64,000 nt of DNA from Phytoseiulus persimilis (GCA_037576195.1 CM075104.1:18740211-18804210); one strand, 5' to 3'. Counted from the stretch's first letter, positions 46,600-58,850 are shown. Program-made: numbers and translations. Notes: a model not told the origin generated them from the sequence alone.

Positions 46600-48380
46600 G
46601 AGAGATAATTTCTAAAGATTCTCGCTGAGATCTCTCGGCCTGTATTGTATTACAAATTTCCTTAATTACAACTATAACTCACAACACATCACTCGCTACA
46701 GCTCGAGAGATGATTTTCGAGTCGTCTGCCGGGACATACCTCTCAATGTCTGAAGCGAAGATTGAGTTCAGAAGAGGAGACAACTTCTTACACCGGGGAG
46801 CCCACGAAGAGGCCGTGATCCTCTCGCTCAGAAAATCGCGGACCTTCATTCGGGCAGTTCGATTGGTGAGGCAATATCCCAGCCAACGTAAGCAGGCATC
46901 ATGTCCACTGGAGGATCTAGTCATTGAGGGCACTACGCGAGTCGAGGTCTCGTCGGAAAAACTCTTCTGATCGGAAATAATGCGATGGAAGGCTTCTGCC
47001 ACGTTGGGATCCCGTCTTCCCACACCCTCGGAGGGCAACTCTCCGGGCACAGATTCCTCTCCGCTCCGAACTCCCGGAACAGAACCAGAGTCTGTCTCAC
47101 AGGGTTTCTCCGTCGTCTGGAACTCCAACCTTCGAGCCCGGCCTCATTGTCTCCTCGGTTTTCTTTCCTTCGCTTCTGATTCCTCGGCTTCATCGGACTC
47201 TTTGTCGTACCCTTCATACATCCAGCAAACTGAATACTACCCCGTCAAGAGGCTCGGTGGGTTCACTGGGTGAACTCAAATCTTCATGAGGATTTCGACA
47301 GCGGAGACTCATATGACCAACAATGGCTGTCGGATGGAAGCAATTCTGAAGGACATAGTTCGCTCCACCCAGCCATTCTTGAAAACCGAGGAGCACGTCC
47401 CAAGAAATGGAGGCTCGGTAGCCCGCCGCATCAGAAGTTTATCGAAAGGGGCATGAGAGCATTATCTGCTGAGATACAAGCTAACGCGGTGGTACCACAC
47501 CACGCCAAAGCTCCGGGAGACCTCATAAGGGGCTCGTTGAGCTCGTTTGGATGACAGCTCAAGATCCTTGTCCATTGAACCACAATGCAATTAATTTGGA
47601 TCGTCGCTCCCGGAACAAGCATTGATACCGTCTCTCCGGAGTGAGTCCTGAATGAGCGCAAACGTTGATCTCTTGGAGCAAGAGAAACCTGTCCTGGAAA
47701 GTGCAGGTAGGCACTCGACGAGTCTCTACTGAAATCGGCTTTCCTGGAGAGTTGGAGGCGGTTTTTCCACGAGAGGGGTCTAAGGAACTGAATCGGAGGT
47801 TTAGATTCTCCGATTTGCACGTCCCGGTGGGCAATTCAAATCTGAATCTAACTGCGAGCCGAGCCTGTGGATACATCCAAGTCGGAGCCCATCTCGGGTC
47901 ATCATAGCCAAGGTCGGAACCACGTGCTTGGGAATTGATACTGACGACGGAGGATCACGCTCCTACCGAATCTGTCAAGTACCTCCTCCGGCTCGCTAAA
48001 CCACTGTTGTCAAGCCCGGACTGTCCACAGGGTGAACTCAACTACCAAACGTGGAAGATCGGGCTCCGGTCGTCACAGGGGAAGATAATGAAGGGCGTTG
48101 CTCTCATCTCGGGATATACATATGTACATGTGGAGCTGCTGCGCTGACACATTGCGGGAACATGGGAGGAACAGCGCTGACTGTCCAATGTCATGCAATG
48201 AACGAAAATGACGCTCGGAAATGTACCGACAAGATCAGATCTACTATCCTTCGCACCGCAATGTCAAGAGATCAACGAAATTCATCCTTCACAACACCAT
48301 GCTCCCCATCCGGTCACTCACACACACAAGACTTCTCGAGAGGATGGCACAGCCCCCGAAGTCTTGCATTGATTCGAAGC
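46600..48380. other. Intergenic between GR copies 3 and 4, no supported gene
   Basis: Minus 47128-46679 is a 149-codon frame rich in Ser/Glu (…PSEGVGRRDPNVAEAF…) that ends in a stop before an AT-rich stretch. It could be a terminal exon, but I recognise no domain and cannot chain it confidently. Other frames up to 129 codons are equally anonymous. Confidence 0.3.
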
Positions 48381-48385
48381 GAGGC

Positions 48386-51300
48386 CTAAGACGATTTCAT
48401 CTGCATTGCGACGATCAGATACGTTGTGATGATGTTCAAAACCTGCGATGGAATGTCAATCATGAGAAACTGATCATCTCCAAACGCGTACTCGAAGCAA
48501 TGTGTATAAGAACATGGACGCTTACGCTAAGTATGGTTTGTTTCTCGAAGGTCAGAAACCCGAAAAATGTGAATCCAAACTTTCGGTTCCGGAACCTTCT
48601 CATGAACTGACAGCTCAGAGTGTGGAACTCTTTATTCCTGTGTATGCGGGTCGAAAGAATTCGTTCTGGCCTTTGTGCCTGAAGAAAGGGGAGTTAGAGA
48701 GAGGCCTGTCAAATGATGACGCCTCCAGGTATGTTGGTGCGATGGGCAGTGATCACTTCGATGGAACGAGAATATGAAGTAAACTCACTGCGCTTTGAAT
48801 CGCGGATGCAAGATGCAAGAAATAGGTTACGATTAACGCCTGGCAGAATAAATAAGTGCCGGCTTGTCTCAAGTTCGTTATGCTCCGGGATAGTTTGTCC
48901 AAACTGCTGATTGTAATTGCAATCTGTGGCACGGCGATGATCAGAATCGAACCGAGGAAAAAACTCGCAATGCGGTCGACGATTTCAGTGACACGGCAGC
49001 ACGTCTCATGGCAGCGGATCGCTGACTGAAAGATAGGGAGTGAGATGGTCCCGGATCGGACCTCCGATGTACACCATATGGGATGCCAAACTCCGTACTC
49101 ACTTCCAGCTTGAGGACATCCATCGTGTCTGCCGCGACTTCGAATTCCAGGGCTGTCATGCGGAGTAAGGGCAACACAACGTGGGAACCAACGATGAGCA
49201 CATAACAAGCAACATGTAGGAGAACGGATATATAAATCTGCAGCTCAAGAAGGCCGACGTAGAAAATTGGAGATATTAATTCATCCGGCCTGAAGTTCAC
49301 AGAGCCCAAGATATTGGTGGCGCATCCGAAAAGCATCACGCCAAACATAATGACGGAGTACGCTCGCACTCTCCGAGGCTCCAACCTCAGTTTGCACAAA
49401 ATAGGGTCGTCTGAAACAAGAGGCTCTCTTCGTGATTCGTGTTTCTACTGCTGGGGATAGCTGGTCATTGGATCCGTGGCCCATATCCCGGCAGCCCAAA
49501 AACCCAGAAACCCGGGACCTAGCAGCCCGCAATGCCCCTCTCCTCATCTGATTCCGGCTGCTTCTTATTCTGATTTCGCTCCTCTTCTCATGCTATATCC
49601 TGAGTGTATTCCAAATGAACGACAGTCTTCCTGAAACTCAGAATCGAAGAGACGAAACACAAGACTAGAATTGAACGAATTCCATCGCTCCTCGACTCCA
49701 GCGAATAAAGGCTCTTTCGCGAGTACGAATTTCGCTTTACATTTCGCTATAGATCCATCGTGGGATCCTCAACGTACACCCAAGCTTTTCATTGAGGAAA
49801 AAATCTCAGTGTCAAGAGCTCGGAATCTGTTGGGACGCTCACGGATTGAATCGGCAAAGTGGACAGAGACACTGGACCGGCGCCCGAGGAGGAATCACAA
49901 TCTTTTGTTCGAATCGATCATTACTACTTCGGAAGGATCCCGTATGAACCGGGTCTCGTATGATCTGACCCGTATGGTTCAACGGTTCGATGACATTCCT
50001 CAGACCTCTTTATTTCAAACCAGCTCCAAGGCTAGGAAGCTCCCGAAATAATTCAAGCTATCAAGTATACCAGTTCCGAAAACCCATGTCATTATCATGC
50101 CCCATCTCGCGGGGCTCGCGGTCCTCTGCTCAGAAACACCGATCTGGAGCTCGCCTGGTCGATATCTGGTTGTGCCGTCAAGCTAGAATGAGAAATTCAG
50201 ACCCCTCGGTCATTTCCAGGAGCCGTGATCCCAAGTTTTTTTTTTCATGAGGCGGGTGGAGAAATCCCTTCGGACGCACAGGACTCCAGGTCCGGAACAG
50301 TGAGGTGATTCCTCTAAAACTCCACCCTCCGCTCTGGATGTTCCGGGAACCGCCAAAAGGGCATTACTTCCAGAGCACTCGAGCCGACATCAAGGAATAT
50401 CTTCTTTCGAATCGCAACTTTCACCTTGTTCTACTCTCGCTGTTCGCACCTGAGCGGGTCACCGACTGTGTCCGGCCGGTCGTTCCGCGCTGCTTTCCTC
50501 TGGCAAGCGTCGGTAGCACTTCGGAGCGGGATCCAGAGGTCTGGTCCGTTTTTATTCTGAGTGAGATCTCCAGTTTGACGCCCATCTGGGGGGTCTCAGT
50601 CCCCCGATGGGGCCCATGGGGCCGCGCCTTCTTCATGGGCCAGCGTGACCCATCTGAATATTTACATGTTGACGTCTTATTAGTCACGCCGCGTCGCCGT
50701 TTGTTACGGCTGAGAGGACTGTTGGGCCCCCATGCGCAGGCTCCGCTTCTTTAGCATGATACTTGCTACCTTCCGATTGACCGTCGTTGCGCTAATTCCG
50801 CTCCTTTCCGCCCGGAACTTGTCGCACGCGAGGATGTTATGATGCACGTCATCTTCGAACCCTGCGGGGCAGAATTTACAGGTGGGATTCTCTGACTTAT
50901 TTATGGAGTGTAGGTACTTGCCAAAGTCTCCGTGTCCCGTTAGCATCTGTGTCGTGAAGTAGCTGAGTTCTCCAAATTTTCTGTCTCTCCATGTTTCGAT
51001 GTTCGGGATGAGCTCATGTTTCCATCTTCCAGTGGATGCTTCGTCCCAGTTTTTTTGCCGATTCTCAAGGGTTTTTGCTTCGAGGTCTGCGTCCGTTTTC
51101 CCTGGCTCCGCTTCGCGCTGTGAGTCATCGAGGGGGTCTCTACGAGTGTTTTCTCGATACTTCGCAGTCCTTTCTTCCGCCAGGAGTGACCACGGTGTGG
51201 TTCCAGCAAAGACCATGATCCCAAGCTGCTCAGGTCCCATTCGATTCGGCTCTCACACCTCTTCAATGTTCATTACCTTCATTTCGTCCTTTCGCGGAAT

Positions 51301-54300
51301 CGCCGAAGACTCACTGAGGAGGCCGATTCCGAGGATCTCTCCGACGGAAAGGAGGCTCCCGTTTGAGCAAAATATCCGAGATCTTGCCGGTTTTCATTGA
51401 ATACTAGCCGGCCTCCGACCGACAACCCCGGCCCCTGGCTTCGGTCGTCTACTGATGGCAGACAGATGTTTCCCTCCACATAGCACTCTATCGAGTGTCA
51501 TTATAGAAGAGGTAGAGACGGAGGAGTTTAGCTGCCTCATATCATATCGGGACGGTGCGCCTTATCATCAGGATTCGTATCCGTGTCATACACACATGCG
51601 AAGACAGACAACCTCATCGGAAACGCGGTTGGACTACGGTTCCTGGCATAGAGGCACTTTCCTCTTTCATTGGGTCAGCATCTTTTCAGAACAATCTTCT
51701 CTTTCGGCTGATCGATACAGTTGTCGCCTTCCTGTATTGTATGTTGTTTTTTATGGTTGGCGCTTCAGTTTTCCGTTTCTGTGTTTCGGTTTGCGCTTTT
51801 CTTGTTGCTCGCAATCGTGGAAAGTCCCATAGAGTCATGTAGACGGTCTTCTGAACTGTCTTGAATTGTACTCTGGGCTTTTGTAGGGTCGCGTGGACAA
51901 TGTCCCAAGCTCTCGTAGCCGGTCTTGTGCACTCTCGTTGACGGTCTCTTAGCTTCTCGTAAACATCAGATCGACTCTCGAGTCACCTCCATGGGCCCCG
52001 AAAAGTGGGGTCGACTCTGAAATTACCTCCCTGGACTCCAATAGGAAGTATAGTCCGATCGACCTGGACTTACCTTCCTAGAAACTCTGAAGAGTGTGGT
52101 CAAGTCATTTTTAAAGCCACATCCATGAGCCCCCCAGATGTATGGTCAGATCGACCTGGGAATTCCCTCTTTGGACTTTGGAAAGTTCAGTCGGATCGAT
52201 CCCGGAGTCAGCTCCCCAGACTCCAACAAAGATGGTCTGATTGACTACAGAATCACCCGCGCCCATCCTCAAGAGCCACCCTACAACATGTCGGTGATTT
52301 TACATGGATCCAATCGAACGCCTAGGGCTCATCGAGGACAAAGAGAAAAACAATCAAACGGATCCTGGATTTTTATGCATATACAGGGTTGTCAACATAG
52401 GTCTAGAACTCTCTTTCCCTTCATTCTTTTGGTTATAGCTCAGTGCAAAACGGGCCGATTCTGGAAACTCTTTGTGTGATCGATAGCTGAACGGATGACA
52501 CATCTCTCGTTTTCTTGATTTTTCTGGGAAGCCCCTTCAAACTCCTTCGGAAAACTTCCCATCAAAGTTTCAAGTGGACCGATACAGTTCGTATCGATTT
52601 AATTGGATGCGGCAAAGGATTCCCCACCTTCGCGGAAGCAACGGCGAGGATCGGTCAAGAGCTCGAAATTGACGGCCTATCGCGTCAACATTCAGCATAA
52701 ACATTATCACTGATCTGCTGACCCAAAGTCGTCCTCCAATCCGCCGCATTCAATAAAATAAACACGAGCTGAATCGGTTCACTTGAGACGGTTCACGGGC
52801 AGTCTTTTGAAAAAGTTTGAAGGCAACAGACATCTTCTGCGACTTTCTGGAGATGTCAATTCTTGACCGATTGACGCAAATAAGGCGAGGAAAGGCGCGC
52901 CTCTTTCGCAATCGATCGCAAAAATATCACCGACTTATAGCCCCCAGATATCGACCCTGTACCACTCGAACATTTCCAGATAGCGAACGTTGTGATAAAG
53001 GTATCCTCGGTTGGTCATCCATGCAAAGCGTTGCTTTGATGATGAGAGCAGCTTCCAATAACTCGGACGTGTCCTTTTCCGGTCCTTTCGTCCGGTTTCG
53101 GTCCGTGCGCGCAAAATGTCCGGTTTAGAGATCTTCCAATATTTTGTCTACCGTATCAACATCCGAATGCAGTTCTCGAAGTTATTCTCATGCGTCGAAC
53201 ACAATTTCACGAAGCAAATGGTTCCTCATACTGCCGAATTTAAACTACATCCCTCTGATCCATGGTAGTGTACGCGTTTGTGGCTTGCGGCTCTGACTTT
53301 CCGCGAGCTCCGTCCAACTGTGTACACAACGGTCGGCGGAGCGAGTTATAATTCGGTCTGGCGGCTCACGCGACTGCCTAAATCTGTTGGACATTCCTCG
53401 AGCCGCTGTCACGGAGGGGAGCGAAGAGACTTATTGAAAATCTAATATGTAGTTGTCGCCGAGATTCCTCCTTTTCGCTGTCACCGCCGCTGACCGTCGG
53501 CTGCTCGAAGCCGCTGAGGCCGTGGGCGAGGCTATGCAAGCTAAACCCTCGACGGGGTTGCCCGACGCAGCTTATCGGACTGACAAACCGAGCAAGCGGG
53601 TCGCCGTCCTGTTTGTGAAAGCCGGTCTGCCGGTTGTTTGTGCTCCAGCCTGAATTGACGGATGTAACGTCAGCTCGGTTCGCCGATGACTAGCCCGCAT
53701 GTCCCCCGAGGCGGACCGAAGAAGCACCGACGTCCACTGTCGGTGCTCCCCAAAGCAGGAAAGTTCCTGCTCGGTAGCTTTTCCACTCCACTTCTCGTCG
53801 GCTTTGCGCTCGCATGGAACTCAGAATATAAATCGAAACTCAAGCTTCGAGCAGAGTCTTGGTCGCGAAAGAAATGAACGAAGAACTTCCCACTCGATGA
53901 TGACTCGGTTATTTGCAAGAAATGTTCCGTTACTGTGAGAACCAAGGTCCGAATAGGATCGACCGGTGGTTTTTCGTCGGGTTTTCCTGCAATGTCCGTC
54001 CGGTTCTCAATAGAAGAAGCCTGGTGATGTTCAACCACCAGATAAGAGCAGTCGAACGGAGGATACGTCAGTGTGGAAAGCGGATGGCATGATGGCCAAA
54101 GTGAAAATGGTGATTTCTGAGCGGCGTGGCAGAGGTGATAGCTTCGAGTCGTCTTAGGCTAAGCGAGTGCCAGAGCTTTCAAGATCATGAAACCGTATTC
54201 GCCCCTTCCGTGCTCCGCTACGGACTTGTCGGGGTCTCTCTGAAGACGGGAAGCCAACTGTCGGAGATGGAGAAACATCAATCCTCTCTATGATTGAAAG

Positions 54301-56859
54301 AACATCGTCCGTGATGTTCGTCACGGAGCCCCCAGAGCTCTTTTCGAGCTTTACCCTCGTTCTGAGCGTACTCCGGAGAAGGTTCCGCCTCGATCTGACC
54401 AGACTTTTCGGGGCCCACTGAGATTATTCCGAGGACGATCTACCCATACACACCTCTGCGGACCTCCAGACATATGGTCGGACCGATTCCAGAATCACCC
54501 CCGTGGACTGCGTAAAGTATAGGGTGGTTTTTTTCAGTCGGGAACTTCGAGCCCGATCTTGTTTTGGCCATAACTTTCTCAGTTCTTGGAATCCCAAGAC
54601 AAATTCGAGTGGATGCGGTGAAAATCTGGGTTCAGAAAATGGTTTTGAAGATCACCCATTTTTTTTTCGAGGTCTTCCTAAAGGTCATCGTGAAAACGTC
54701 AATATTCGTCCGATAGGACTCGTAGGGGTCGCGTTGGACGTGCAAAAGGAAGCCGGTCATTCGCCGGCGAACCGATCATAGTTATCTCATTCCCTCGGAA
54801 AATGGCAAGCGATCGTATCAAGAATGCCTAGGGTGACGAGGGTGATTTTGGCGACCGAGGACGGCAAACTGGATGAGGGTGGTTTCTGGTGTAAATCAAT
54901 GATCGTCAGATCGACCTTGCACCTCAATATTCGGATAATTCACCCATTTCTGAGTAATTTTCACCACAGGAGTTACCTCCATTCCTACCTTGTTGAGGAG
55001 TTACGAGAGAAAATGCGACTGAGAGCGAAGAGAATAAAATAAGCCAACGGAAAGGCCCTTGGAAGAGAAGTGGATACGATCGCTTGCCATTTTCCGAGGA
55101 AATGAGATAACTTCGATCGGTTTGCCGGCGAATGACTGGCTCCCTTTCACGCGTCCAACGCGACCCCCACGAGTCCGATCGGATGAATAATGCAGAAATG
55201 GGTGATTTTCTAAACCGTTTTCTGACCCCAAATTTTCATCGCATCCATTCGAATTCAGCAAAAAATCACCGCCTCGATATCCTCCATCAATCACTTCGTT
55301 ACTTCCGGAAGAATGATCGGATAATCCAACGTCGATTTACGGAAGAATGATCGGATAATCCATCGTCGATTTCCTGATCACACCGCTCGCCATCCAAGAA
55401 TGGGTACAGGGCCGAAATTTTGAACCGAAATTCGCGAGTTTTCGGCTACTGCGCTGGAGGACGAGCTGGAAGGAACCTCGGAAGCCTCCTCAGTGACCCG
55501 CGGGCTATTTTGCAGAGCGACGAAAACCAAGGCGGTCAACGATTTTGATTTTTCTCGAGTTCTTCGGTCCCGCATTGTGGAAATATGTATTTCGTTAAGA
55601 CGATTGCGACGAACATTCGTAGAGGTGTTCCACTCCGAGTGAAACAACGTCGAGGTTTAAAAGAGGGAAGCGTCGAGTTCGACATGCTCTCAAATCAACA
55701 ATCCCAACCACACTCGAGGAACGAAATGGGGAAAGCTGGCTTTGTGGAAAGTCGATCAAACAGAGAGAGAACCATGGTTGCAAGGCAGTCGTCTCGATAA
55801 CGCACTACGCTCCGCTACGGGACGGAGGGAATCGCGGAGGGAGTCGAGGTCCAACTACCTACTACGGGTTCGAACCTCGGCGGATACCATGTGGTACAGT
55901 TGGCCTCGGAGTTTGAGCGCCGCCGATGAAGACAATCATATATTCTCCATCCACCGAACGGTCCATCGGTGCGCTGTGTCCCTTGACAGACGGGGGCCAG
56001 ACATGGAACAACCCGGAAATGATACTCACCCAGGATGTCGAAAGCGGCCCGGCGGATTTCCGCGAGGTATCTGTGATCGGTCAACGAAGTTGAAACTCGA
56101 TACCTCAGAATAGTCATCGAAACGGAGAATAATGGCAATAAGTACCTGTGAATTCATAGTCGAATGCTCTCTAACGGTGCGCGAAAACGAATGTACCAGG
56201 ATTTGTAGATGAAAATGTTAGGCGGCGAAAATTACGTACTTGGCCGGGTTTCCTTCCGGGTTGAGTTTCAGACTAACGTAAGTGTCGGGAACGAGCGAAG
56301 GGAAGCAGAAGAATAGCAGTGCCTGCACCGTCAGGGCGCAAGAAGCTACACATATCAACAATGATAGAACTCTGTAAGACGAGCTCACTTCGGTTTTCAA
56401 GAGTTGATGCGGGAAATCATTGAGCCCAATGCTCTTCGCGGCGATGAAACAATATCTGAGCCTGGAACAACAGCTCGTTAATTGAGACGATTTCGATTGA
56501 TTTGAGCTCTGAAACACTTTCTCAGTTTCTCTGGGCTTTGGACTCGACTCATATCTGGAGCCGAATTGATTCCTCCCGGAACTAAAGACTGAAGCTTCTC
56601 TTTGCACGCACTTGAACAGGTAGGCTGAAAGATCTGTGTCCCACAACTGCCTTCGTGGCTTGAACAAAGTGGAGTCCGCTCCGCCGTTTCCCCCCATTCC
56701 GAGAATTCTCCGCTCACTGCTAGGCCCTTCGGGCAATGTTTCACTGCTCACGGCTCGTGGCGGAATGATGTGTCTCGGTGGAGTGTGAATGTTCTGCTCG
56801 ATATTCTGCTTCGATCGTCGATCTGAATTGTACATTAAATTGGACACGGCTGCCGGCAA
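48386..56859 (-). CDS. Gustatory-receptor-like 7TM chemoreceptor, copy 4, with a 6.6-kb third intron
   Basis: Exons on minus: 56859-56612 (likely start ATG 56697), 56461-56240, 56145-56030, then after 6619 bp 49410-49103, 49025-48789, 48678-48526 and 48442-48386. The protein is 392 codons from 56697 or 446 from 56859. Exon 3 ends with donor GTGAGT in phase 1 and exon 4 starts after TTGTTTCAG. The split codon gives Asp before DPILCKLRLEP, as in the paralogues. Exon 1 has FKPRRQLWDTDLSAYLFK, exon 2 FIAAKSIGLNDFPHQLLKTE, exon 5 SAIRCHETCCRVTEIVDRIA, exon 6 FGFTFFGFLTFEK. Exon 7 is VLNIITTYLIVAMQMKSS before the stop. Exon lengths equal the other copies. The giant intron holds a LINE piece, minisatellite relics and a foldback element. 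If it is not spliced, the locus is two gene halves. Function as for the family. Confidence 0.8.
49470..49545. repeat. CCCGG/AGCCCG motif cluster inside the long GR intron
   Basis: CGGCAGCCC, AACCC, ACCCGGGACC and AGCAGCCCGCA recur about every 8-12 bp for about 70 bp. It is the same style of sequence as the insert in intron 5 of copy 3, with the motifs spaced similarly. Confidence 0.5.
50704..51270 (-). mobile_element. LINE C-terminal fragment (R1/I-type tail with zinc-binding motif)
   Basis: A 178-codon minus frame (51240-50704) carries GRWKHELIPNIETW…RKFGELSYFTTQMLTGHGDFG and CKFCPAGFEDDVHH…ACDKF. This is the conserved region at the C-terminus of R1/I-like non-LTR reverse transcriptases: a W-x-R…L-x-Q-x-L-x-G-H-G block, then a C-x2-C-x8-H-H-x5-C finger. 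RT itself is missing, so this is a fragment. It lies in sense orientation to the GR gene, inside its third intron. Confidence 0.8.
51960..52640. repeat. Minisatellite relic plus foldback-arm fragment
   Basis: From about 51965 to 52255, degenerate units of about 45 bp with GGTCAGATCGACCTGG…CTCCCTGGACTCC are the same family as the 15.4-kb array (reverse orientation). The DNA after them (52425-52600: …CGATTCTGGA…GATAGCTGAACGGATGACACATCT…TTCGGAAAACTTC…) resembles the start of the left arm of the 11.2-12.2-kb foldback (CGATTCTGGA…ATAGCTGAAAGGATGGCGCATCT…). So the minisatellite and the arm travel together. One arm only is recognisable. Confidence 0.55.
54380..55370. mobile_element. Second foldback element with minisatellite units at its edge
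   Basis: The left arm, about 54600-54822 (ATTCGAGTGGATGCGGTGAAAA … ATGGCAAGCGATCGTATC), is the inverted copy of about 55066-55262 (GATACGATCGCTTGCCATTTTC … CATCGCATCCATTCGAATTC). The spacer is about 240 bp. Left of it, 54390-54520 holds units of the 45-bp family (GGTCGGACCGATTCCAGAATCACCC). A 34-bp direct duplication (GGAAGAATGATCGGATAATC) lies at 55307 and 55341. No coding content was found. It sits in the third intron of GR copy 4. Confidence 0.75.
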
Positions 56860-56895
56860 TGCGAAACAGATTCATTCAGCTTGGGGGCGCTGGAG
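56825..56895 (-). promoter_or_regulatory. Conserved upstream element of GR copy 4
   Basis: On minus the order is AGCGCCCCC, AATCTGTT, GGCAGCCGTGTCC and ATTTAATGTACAAT, matching the block upstream of copy 3. It overlaps the first in-frame ATG at 56859, so translation more likely starts downstream, for example at 56697, which gives an exon 1 of the same length as in copy 2. Confidence 0.5.
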
Positions 56896-57297
56896 TCTGT
56901 GAGGTGGCTTGTGGTCGACTTCAGCTCGACTTCCTCGACAAGCCGGCAACGGCTTCAACGCAACCAGAATTCGGGCGAGCTTCCAACGTTTGGAGTAAGG
57001 GAGCCCTGGGCCTCAATGAGCATCCGCTATTATGGTTGAGTAGCGTCACCTCCTAGGAACATTCCAATGAATGCTGTGTTGCTGAACACTTATGGTGGCT
57101 TCGCTTGTGTTCCGTTTGCCAGTTATTTTAACCACCTCGTCGGAAAATATCGCCGACGTCGCTAGAGTGTTCCCTGAATGCTTCCCGCGAACGGAAAGTT
57201 CGGAACTCCTGAACAGATAGTATCGCTTGCGTCACCTTTTCCTATCAAGCACTGCGCGCGGAGACGTCGTGTATGAAAAAAAATTAAGCGGGTAGTA

Positions 57298-57813
57298 TTG
57301 GGTGGATGCAAAAGTTCTGGGCCCCTAATTTCAATCGCTCATAACTCAGCTACCGAGAGGCGCAGAAAGATAACAAAAAAAAACGAAATGTGCGGAATTC
57401 GGTCGGCTTTCAGATGGCATCCACCGCGACAATTTCTAAAAAGCACTGTGCTCACAGGAGCGATTTTATTGAAAGGGTCGAAATTCGGAAAATCGCGATT
57501 TTGCAGTTCCGGCGGAACTAAGATTATGACCCCCTGTTTTCTCTTCAGAAACATGAAGTTCGTCGAGAATGAGTGGTTTCAAAAAAAGAATTGAGCATTT
57601 TGGCCACGTCACAGCGGAGACATCGGCTCCCGAAGATTCGATTTTTTTGTGAACTTTTTTTCGCCAATTGAACGCTCTCATATCCAGCCATCATCCCGGA
57701 ATGGCCAGCCGAGATCAACTGATCCGGAGCGCAATGCTGTACGAGTTCCTCAAGGGGAATTCAGCGGTGGAGACGATTGAAATTAGGGACCCAGAACTTT
57801 TGCATCCACCCAA
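57298..57813 (+). mobile_element. mariner deletion derivative retaining the transposase N-terminus
   Basis: TTGGGTGGATGCAAAAGTTC at 57298 and its complement ending at 57813 are terminal inverted repeats, flanked on both sides by TA (57296-57297 and 57814-57815). TIRs and TA duplication are mariner-type. Near the right end, a plus frame from ATG 57702 reads MASRDQLIRSAMLYEFLKG then NSAVETI. This resembles the first helix-turn-helix of mariner transposases (…YEFxxGxxAxE…), and the frame then runs straight into the right TIR. A large internal deletion has therefore removed almost all of the transposase. The left part looks like an untranslated leader. It is non-autonomous. Confidence 0.8.
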
Positions 57814-58667
57814 TACATTCCGTACTTCCGTCAGCGTCCAAGGTACACAGAGGAGCATTGTTCATGCAGCTTCAGCATGTCAGCGATGGAATAACGGGCA
57901 TCGGATGGATGCTTTCGAATATGAGTATGTGTGAAGGTGTGGATATTTTTCGATGATGTCGGAGCTCATAAAGCTCGAGGCTTCGTCTATCTCCGGTGCT
58001 TCTGACCCGAAACGCGTGTTGCTTGATGAGAAGTAGATAACGTAAACAAAGTTGATAATGATTAGGTGGTGGGTCATGGAGGAGTCTCTCCCGCGTAGCT
58101 GCTGATTCTGTAGATATCCACTGGTGAAACTCGTCGAGAGGGAGAGAGATCGTCGAGCGTTCAGTCGTTGGAGATAAGCTCAAGGAAAGCGGTGGCTCCA
58201 ATTGGCTGAAATTTGCCGATCCGCAAATATCTTGCACTGTTCCCATGGTTTCTCCGAGATGACAATCGGAAGTATGGAGGACGGTGGCTCATTCTACCTG
58301 GGATAGGGCTTGTTCGAGTGCGAGTTCAAGGGCGTGCGTCCTTCGCTTGTACTGTACGTTGCGACTCTTCAGCCCTGACCTAACATCACCCAATCTCCCG
58401 ACACGCTTAAAGTTCGCTGCCTGCCGATCCGCTCGGCAGGTGTGCTTGTTCCTTATTGTTTTCACTTAGACTTGGGCCGGGCTGATCGTTTCCCCGAGGA
58501 GTTCCATGTTGCGGACGCCGCCGCTGCGTCAATGAACTATATAAGGTGTGTCTCTTCATGAGATAACGATTCTGTCCAAGCCGACTTCGTATGCGTCCCG
58601 TCATGTCATTTTTGGGGCCAAACAGAAGGACCCAATATTCTTCGGCGACTAGCGGTGGAACGGCATC

Positions 58668-58850
58668 GTATCGGAAGGATGCAAAAGTTCTCAGCCACTA
58701 ATTTCTCTCGTTCATAACTGCGCTCTCAGGGGGCCCAGAAAGATGATGAGAAATATGAAATGTGCGGAATCCAGTCAGCTTTCGGGCGCGACATTGCCCA
58801 AGGAGCACCGTGCTGGAAGGGTCGAAATTCGAAAAATCGCGATCAACGGT
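58668..58850 (+). mobile_element. Truncated second copy of the mariner element's left end
   Basis: GGATGCAAAAGTTCTCAGCC, then ACTAATTT…TCATAACT, then AAATGTGCGGAATCCAGTC and GTCGAAATTCGAAAAATCGC line up in order with the left 200 bp of the element at 57298. Small deletions shorten it and the right TIR is missing, so it is an old, truncated copy. Confidence 0.75.

Noticed and set aside
46679-47128. 149-codon minus frame as a terminal exon
   Set aside because: Suggestive composition but no domain, no definite acceptor and no upstream exons that join in phase.
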